The position numbers and the translations under genes were made by a program. Under the pieces are notes generated by a model. That model had not been told where the DNA came from, ran no database searches, and saw only the letters and a program-made list of their open reading frames with translations. This document shows, piece after piece, positions 33,997 through 37,916 of a stretch of DNA of 37,916 nt (positions are counted from its first letter, which is position 1; the number at the start of each line of letters is the position of its first letter). This stretch comes from Oscillospiraceae bacterium (GTDB taxonomy: Bacteria > Bacillota > Clostridia > Oscillospirales > Oscillospiraceae): the NCBI GenBank assembly GCA_017448145.1, contig JAFSMA010000147.1, positions 1-37,916 on the forward strand, in the 5' to 3' direction.

Positions 33997-35733
33997 ATGA
34001 TCGACCTGAAAGCAAAACCCTTTTATTTAAGCGACGACGACATCCGATGGGTGCGCAGCACCCTTTCCGCCATGACGGTGGAGGAAAAGGCGGGGCAGGT
34101 GTTCTGCCCCATGGGCTTTTCCGCTGACCCGGGGCTGCTGCGCCATCTGGTCAACGATATCGGCGTGGGCGGCATGATGTACCGGCCCGGCTTTGCCGCC
34201 GAGATACAGAACACCCACCGCACCATCCAGTCCATGGCAAAGATTCCGCTGCTGCTGGCGGCCAATACGGAGCACGGGGGAGACGGCCTGGCCTTTGAGG
34301 GCACCGGCTTCGGCCAGCCCATGGCTGTGGCGGCAACGGGCGACAGCGAAAACGCCTACCGCATGGGCTATACCGCCTGCGCCGAGGGGGCGGCCCTGGG
34401 GCTCAACTGGAGCTTTGCCCCCATCGTGGACATCAACTATGAGTTCCATAACCCCATCACCAACGTGCGCACCTTCGGCAGCGACGTAGAACGCGTGATT
34501 GCCTGCGCCGGCGCCTACATGCGGGGCGCCCGGGAAAACGGCGTGGCGGTGTCCGTCAAGCATTTTCCCGGCGACGGCGTGGACGAGCGGGACCAGCACA
34601 TCCTCACCAGCGTCAACACCCTGAGCAGGGAAGAATGGGACGAGAGCTTCGGCAAGGTCTATAAGACCCTCATTGACCAGGGGGCCGAGACGGTGATGGT
34701 GGGCCATATCGCGCTGCCCGCCTATGCGGAGGAAAATGAAAAATACCTGCCCGCCAGCCTGTCCCGCTCCCTCATGACGGGCCTTCTGCGCCAAAAGCTG
34801 GGCTTCAACGGCCTGATTACCACCGATGCCACCCCCATGGTGGGCTTCACCGCGGCCATGCCCCGGGAGAGGGCCATCCCCGCCGCCGTTGCCGCCGGGG
34901 CGGACATGATTCTTTTCAATAAGGATTTGGACGAGGACTACCGCTTCCTGCTCTCGGGCATCGAGAGCGGCGTCGTAAGCCGGGAGCGGCTGGACGAGGC
35001 GGTGACCCGCATCCTCGCCACCAAAGCCGCACTTCGCCTCCATGAAAAGCAAAAAAACGGCACGCTGGTGCCGGGGCCGGAGGCCCTGGGTGTGGTGGGC
35101 TGCGGGCAGCACCGCACCTGGGCAAAGGCGGTTGCGGATGATGCCATCACGCTGGTGAAGGACACCCAGCGCCTGCTGCCCCTGTCCACCGAAAAGTATA
35201 AAAGGGTATACCTGAACGTGATCCAGCGGGACATGGACCCCGCAAGCCCTGTGGTGCAATCCTGGAAGGCCCTGTTTGAAAAAGAGGGCTTCGCCGTCAC
35301 CGTCCGTGACCGCCGGGTGCAGATCACCGTACAAGACATGGGCGACATCCCCGGCATGAGCGACGAGAAAAAGGCGCTGATGCACGAGATGTACCGCCCG
35401 GTGGGGGAGGCAAAAAAGGCCTACGACCTCTACGTCTACATCTGCAACATGGAGAACGCCTCCAACAACACCACCCTGCGGCTCAACTGGAACGTGGCCT
35501 TCGGTCTGGGGGACGATGCGCCCTGGTTCGTGTCCGAGGTGCCGGCGCTGATGATCTCCACGGCCTACCCCTATCATCTCTTCGACGCGCCCATGGTCAA
35601 AACCTACGTCAATGCCTACGCCGGAACGGCGGACTTCCGCGCTGCGGTAATGGATAAGCTCATGGGCCGCAGCCCGTTCCGGGGCGTCAGCCCCATTGAC
35701 CCCTTCTGCGGCAGGGAGGACACCAGACAATGA
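33997..35733 (+). CDS. NagZ-like GH3 enzyme, possible beta-glycoside phosphorylase
   Basis: The product has 578 residues. The start at 33997 follows CGGAGGAG; the frame is open 137 codons upstream, but those lie over the second permease in another frame. The TIM barrel (1-360) starts with SAMTVEEKAGQVFCP. It carries KHFPGDGVDERDQH (188-201), with the same spacing as the NagZ motif KHFPGHGxxxxDSH, so D199-H201 match the Asp-His dyad that replaces the usual Glu acid/base. The nucleophile is probably D277 in LITTDATPM. A second alpha/beta domain follows (ADDAITLVKD near residue 385). No signal peptide. Asp-His GH3 enzymes have been reported to act as phosphorylases. The 4-bp overlap with a beta-phosphoglucomutase gene suits a product that is a beta-sugar 1-phosphate. 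A hydrolytic beta-N-acetylglucosaminidase remains the alternative. Confidence 0.85.
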   Translation: MIDLKAKPFYLSDDDIRWVRSTLSAMTVEEKAGQVFCPMGFSADPGLLRHLVNDIGVGGMMYRPGFAAEIQNTHRTIQSMAKIPLLLAANTEHGGDGLAFEGTGFGQPMAVAATGDSENAYRMGYTACAEGAALGLNWSFAPIVDINYEFHNPITNVRTFGSDVERVIACAGAYMRGARENGVAVSVKHFPGDGVDERDQHILTSVNTLSREEWDESFGKVYKTLIDQGAETVMVGHIALPAYAEENEKYLPASLSRSLMTGLLRQKLGFNGLITTDATPMVGFTAAMPRERAIPAAVAAGADMILFNKDLDEDYRFLLSGIESGVVSRERLDEAVTRILATKAALRLHEKQKNGTLVPGPEALGVVGCGQHRTWAKAVADDAITLVKDTQRLLPLSTEKYKRVYLNVIQRDMDPASPVVQSWKALFEKEGFAVTVRDRRVQITVQDMGDIPGMSDEKKALMHEMYRPVGEAKKAYDLYVYICNMENASNNTTLRLNWNVAFGLGDDAPWFVSEVPALMISTAYPYHLFDAPMVKTYVNAYAGTADFRAAVMDKLMGRSPFRGVSPIDPFCGREDTRQ

Positions 35734-36368
35734 GAGAATTTGACGCCGTTATTTTTGACCTGGATGGGGTCATCTGCTATACCGACGAGTACCACTACCA
35801 GGCGTGGAAGACCATGGCCGACAGCATCGGCGTGTATTTTGACCGGGAGATCAACAACCGCCTCCGGGGCGTGAGCCGCATGGCAAGCCTGGATATCGTG
35901 CTGGAAAAGGCCAACGGGACGTTCTCCCAGGCGGAGAAGAAGGCGCTGGCTGAGCAGAAAAACGAGCTGTATAAAACGCTGCTGGCCCGGATGTCCCCCG
36001 CCGATTTAAGCGACGAGGTCAAGGACACCCTGGAGGAGCTGCGCCGCCGGGGGTATCGCCTCGCCATCGGCTCGTCGTCCAAAAACGCCCCCTTCATCCT
36101 GCGGCAGATCGGTCTGGGCGACTATTTCGACGCGGTGTCGGACGGGAACAACATCACCCGCTCCAAGCCCGACCCGGAGGTGTTCGAGAAGGCGGCCCAG
36201 ATGCTGTGCGTGGCGCCGGGGCGCTGCCTGGTGATGGAGGACGCCGTCTCCGGCGCGGAGGCGGCCCACCGGGGCGGCATGAAGGCCGCCTGCGTGGGTG
36301 ACGCAAGCCGGGCCGGCGCAGGGGACTACAATCTGAAATCCATAAAAGACGTACTGGAGATTCTGTAA
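35730..36368 (+). CDS. pgmB: Beta-phosphoglucomutase (HAD superfamily)
   Basis: The product has 212 residues, the usual length. The ATG overlaps the stop of the GH3 gene by 4 bp, a sign of coupled translation. Motif I is FDLDGVICYTDEYHYQAW, with D10 as the nucleophile and D12 as the general acid/base. The cap has LRGVSRMASL, the phosphate/substrate contact of beta-PGM. Motif II is IGSSSKNA, motif III SKPDPEVF, and motif IV VMEDAVSGAEAA. The enzyme turns beta-glucose 1-phosphate into glucose 6-phosphate and so normally partners glycoside phosphorylases. No GH65 or GH94 phosphorylase is in this window; the overlapping GH3 is the only nearby candidate source of its substrate. Confidence 0.92.
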   Translation: MREFDAVIFDLDGVICYTDEYHYQAWKTMADSIGVYFDREINNRLRGVSRMASLDIVLEKANGTFSQAEKKALAEQKNELYKTLLARMSPADLSDEVKDTLEELRRRGYRLAIGSSSKNAPFILRQIGLGDYFDAVSDGNNITRSKPDPEVFEKAAQMLCVAPGRCLVMEDAVSGAEAAHRGGMKAACVGDASRAGAGDYNLKSIKDVLEIL

Positions 36369-37831
36369 TGGAGCGAAACGAAGCCTTTTTGCGCAAAGCG
36401 GAAAACCTGGCGCCCACCCTGCATACCAGGACAGTGTGGGTGCCGGGCAGCGGACAGCCGCTGAAAAAAGGGGACAGCGCCTGCTTCGACCTGGGCGAGC
36501 ACCTGGTAGGCTACGTCACGGTGAAGCTGGGCTTTACCGGCTCTCACCCGGACGCCCCGGCCTGGCTGCGGCTGACGTTTGCCGAGCGGCCCCAGGAGCT
36601 TTCGGAAAACGTGGAGGACTACCGGGGCTGGATCAGCGCCAGCTGGGTGCAGCAGGAGCAGGTACACGTGGACGTGCTGCCCTGCGCCCTGCGCCTGCCC
36701 CGCCGCTGGGCGTTCCGATACGTCCAGATCGAAGTGCTGGACATTTCCGGGAAATATGACCTCATGGTGGAGCAGGTGTCCTGCCAGACAGTGAGCTCTG
36801 CCGATGACGCCGCCCTTGCGCCCTTTGAAACCGAAAATCCGCTTTTGCGGCAGATGGACAAGGTGGCCTGCCGGACGCTCCACGACTGCATGCAGTTGGT
36901 ATTTGAGGACGGCCCCAAGCGTGACCGCCGCCTGTGGATGGGCGATTTGCGGCTGCAGGCCCTGGCCAATTACCGGACGTATCGGTGTAACGATCTGGTC
37001 AAGCGCTGCCTGTACCTCTTCGCCGGCAGCACGCTGCCCGGGGGCCGGGTAGGCGCCGGGCTCTTCCTGGAGCCGGAGCCTGAGGTGGACGACACCGCCA
37101 TGTTCGACTACTCCCTTTTCTTCCTCCCCACCCTGCTGGACTATTATGAGGCCACCGGCGACGGGGAGACGCTGCGGGAGCTGTGGCCCACCGCCTGGCG
37201 GCAGATCGAGCTTTCCCGGACAACCTTTGACGAACGCGGCATTGTTCGGGATTCCGACGTGCTGGGCTGGTGCTTTCTGGATTGGAACCTTGCCCTCAAC
37301 AAGCAGGCCGGGGCCCAGGGCGTGTATCTCTACGCCCTGAAAGCCGCCGGCAAGATCGCCGCCATTTTGCAGGACGAGGAAAAGGCGGCGTGGATCGCAG
37401 CGGACTATGAGGCGAAAAAACAGGCGGCCATCGACGGTCTGTACGATGGGCCGCTGGGCCTCTTTGTCAGCGGCAAGGAGCGGCAGCTCTCCTGGGCCAG
37501 CCAGATCTGGATGGTGCTGGGGGGCGCGGCGGACGCCGCTGTGCTCCGCCGCATCGCGGAGCGGCCCGACGCCGTGGGCATGGTCACGCCCTATCTCTAC
37601 CACCACTACGTCCAGGCCCTGCTGGACGTGGGGGAGAGGGACAAGGCCCTGCAGGTGCTCACCGATTATTGGGGCGGCATGATAAAAGAAGGGGCGGACA
37701 CCTTCTGGGAGCTCTACGACCCCGCCGACCCCAACGCCTCCCCCTACGGCGGCACCATCGTCAACAGCTACTGCCACGCCTGGAGCTGCGCCCCGGCGTA
37801 CTTCCTGCGGGAATACTTCCCGGATCGGTGA
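36368..37831 (+). CDS. GH78-like alpha-L-rhamnosidase (six-hairpin glycosidase)
   Basis: The product has 487 residues, starting on the last base of the pgmB stop (TAATG overlap). No signal peptide. Residues 1-135 form a small jelly-roll (DLGEHLVGYVTVKLGF, RYVQIEV) of the kind preceding GH78 barrels. The (alpha/alpha)6 barrel follows. Its signature DGPKRDRRLWMGD (residues 181-193) matches the D-x-P-x-R-[DE]-x-R-x-W-x-GD site of rhamnosidases, with Asp where the catalytic Glu often sits. TFWELYDP holds the other conserved acidic residue (E448), followed by NSYCHAWSCAP. It is shorter than typical GH78 proteins (about 900 residues), lacking their extra beta domains. It probably trims rhamnose or a similar deoxysugar from imported glycosides before the GH3 acts. 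No rhamnose catabolic genes are in the window. Confidence 0.8.
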   Translation: MERNEAFLRKAENLAPTLHTRTVWVPGSGQPLKKGDSACFDLGEHLVGYVTVKLGFTGSHPDAPAWLRLTFAERPQELSENVEDYRGWISASWVQQEQVHVDVLPCALRLPRRWAFRYVQIEVLDISGKYDLMVEQVSCQTVSSADDAALAPFETENPLLRQMDKVACRTLHDCMQLVFEDGPKRDRRLWMGDLRLQALANYRTYRCNDLVKRCLYLFAGSTLPGGRVGAGLFLEPEPEVDDTAMFDYSLFFLPTLLDYYEATGDGETLRELWPTAWRQIELSRTTFDERGIVRDSDVLGWCFLDWNLALNKQAGAQGVYLYALKAAGKIAAILQDEEKAAWIAADYEAKKQAAIDGLYDGPLGLFVSGKERQLSWASQIWMVLGGAADAAVLRRIAERPDAVGMVTPYLYHHYVQALLDVGERDKALQVLTDYWGGMIKEGADTFWELYDPADPNASPYGGTIVNSYCHAWSCAPAYFLREYFPDR

Positions 37832-37916
37832 CGGCAGCCAACGGCCGGAGCCAGCCGCAGACGCGCCGTATTTTGCAGACCAACGAAGCATAACCACCCC
37901 CGGCGCAGACGAAGTC

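Overview
The window looks like a chromosomal carbohydrate-use region of a GC-rich Gram-positive gut bacterium, most likely a Clostridia member of the Oscillospirales (Flavonifractor/Oscillibacter-like). The pointers are strong AGGAGG-type ribosome sites, a lipoprotein signal of Firmicutes type, GPH sugar symporters, AraC regulators fused to a GH39 domain, and a giant surface protein with MBG, InlB-type and X2-like domains. The taxonomic call is inference from protein style, not from a marker gene. I see no rRNA, tRNA, CRISPR array, insertion sequence or phage gene.

Region 1 (2-16186) is one giant, 5'-incomplete surface-protein gene of at least 5,394 codons. It is a mosaic of beta-propeller-like, jelly-roll, CARDB-like, InlB-type, Fn3-like and MBG modules and ends in an X2-like domain and one transmembrane helix. 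Seven MBG units lie in near-perfect 222-bp register, and jelly-roll modules appear to have been inserted into other domains.

Region 2 (16187-17075) is a gene graveyard between two good bidirectional terminators. It holds the HTH end of an AraC gene broken by a stop, the last ~45 residues of a GarR-type hydroxyacid dehydrogenase, and the first ~35 residues of a type II glycerate kinase.

Region 3 (17076-26031) has an AraC regulator divergent from a four-gene operon: GPH symporter, GH2 beta-galactosidase-like enzyme, GH43 exo-galactanase-like enzyme, and a domain-swapped GH3 beta-glucosidase-like enzyme. None of the enzymes has a signal peptide, so imported oligosaccharides or glycosides would be cleaved in the cytoplasm. 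GH2 and GH43 carry related helical modules that meet at the gene junction.

Region 4 (26152-37831) begins with two terminators, then an AraC-GH39 fusion regulator on the minus strand whose GH39 acid/base Glu is replaced by Gln. It is divergent from an ABC-GH operon: RbsA-type ATPase, permease, lipoprotein, attenuating hairpin, second permease, NagZ-like GH3 with an Asp-His dyad, beta-phosphoglucomutase, and GH78 rhamnosidase-like enzyme. The last three genes overlap. Together the two loci look like Gram-positive polysaccharide/glycoside utilisation loci, one with a symporter and one with an ABC importer. The NagZ-like GH3 plus beta-PGM pair suggests phosphorolysis rather than hydrolysis in the second.
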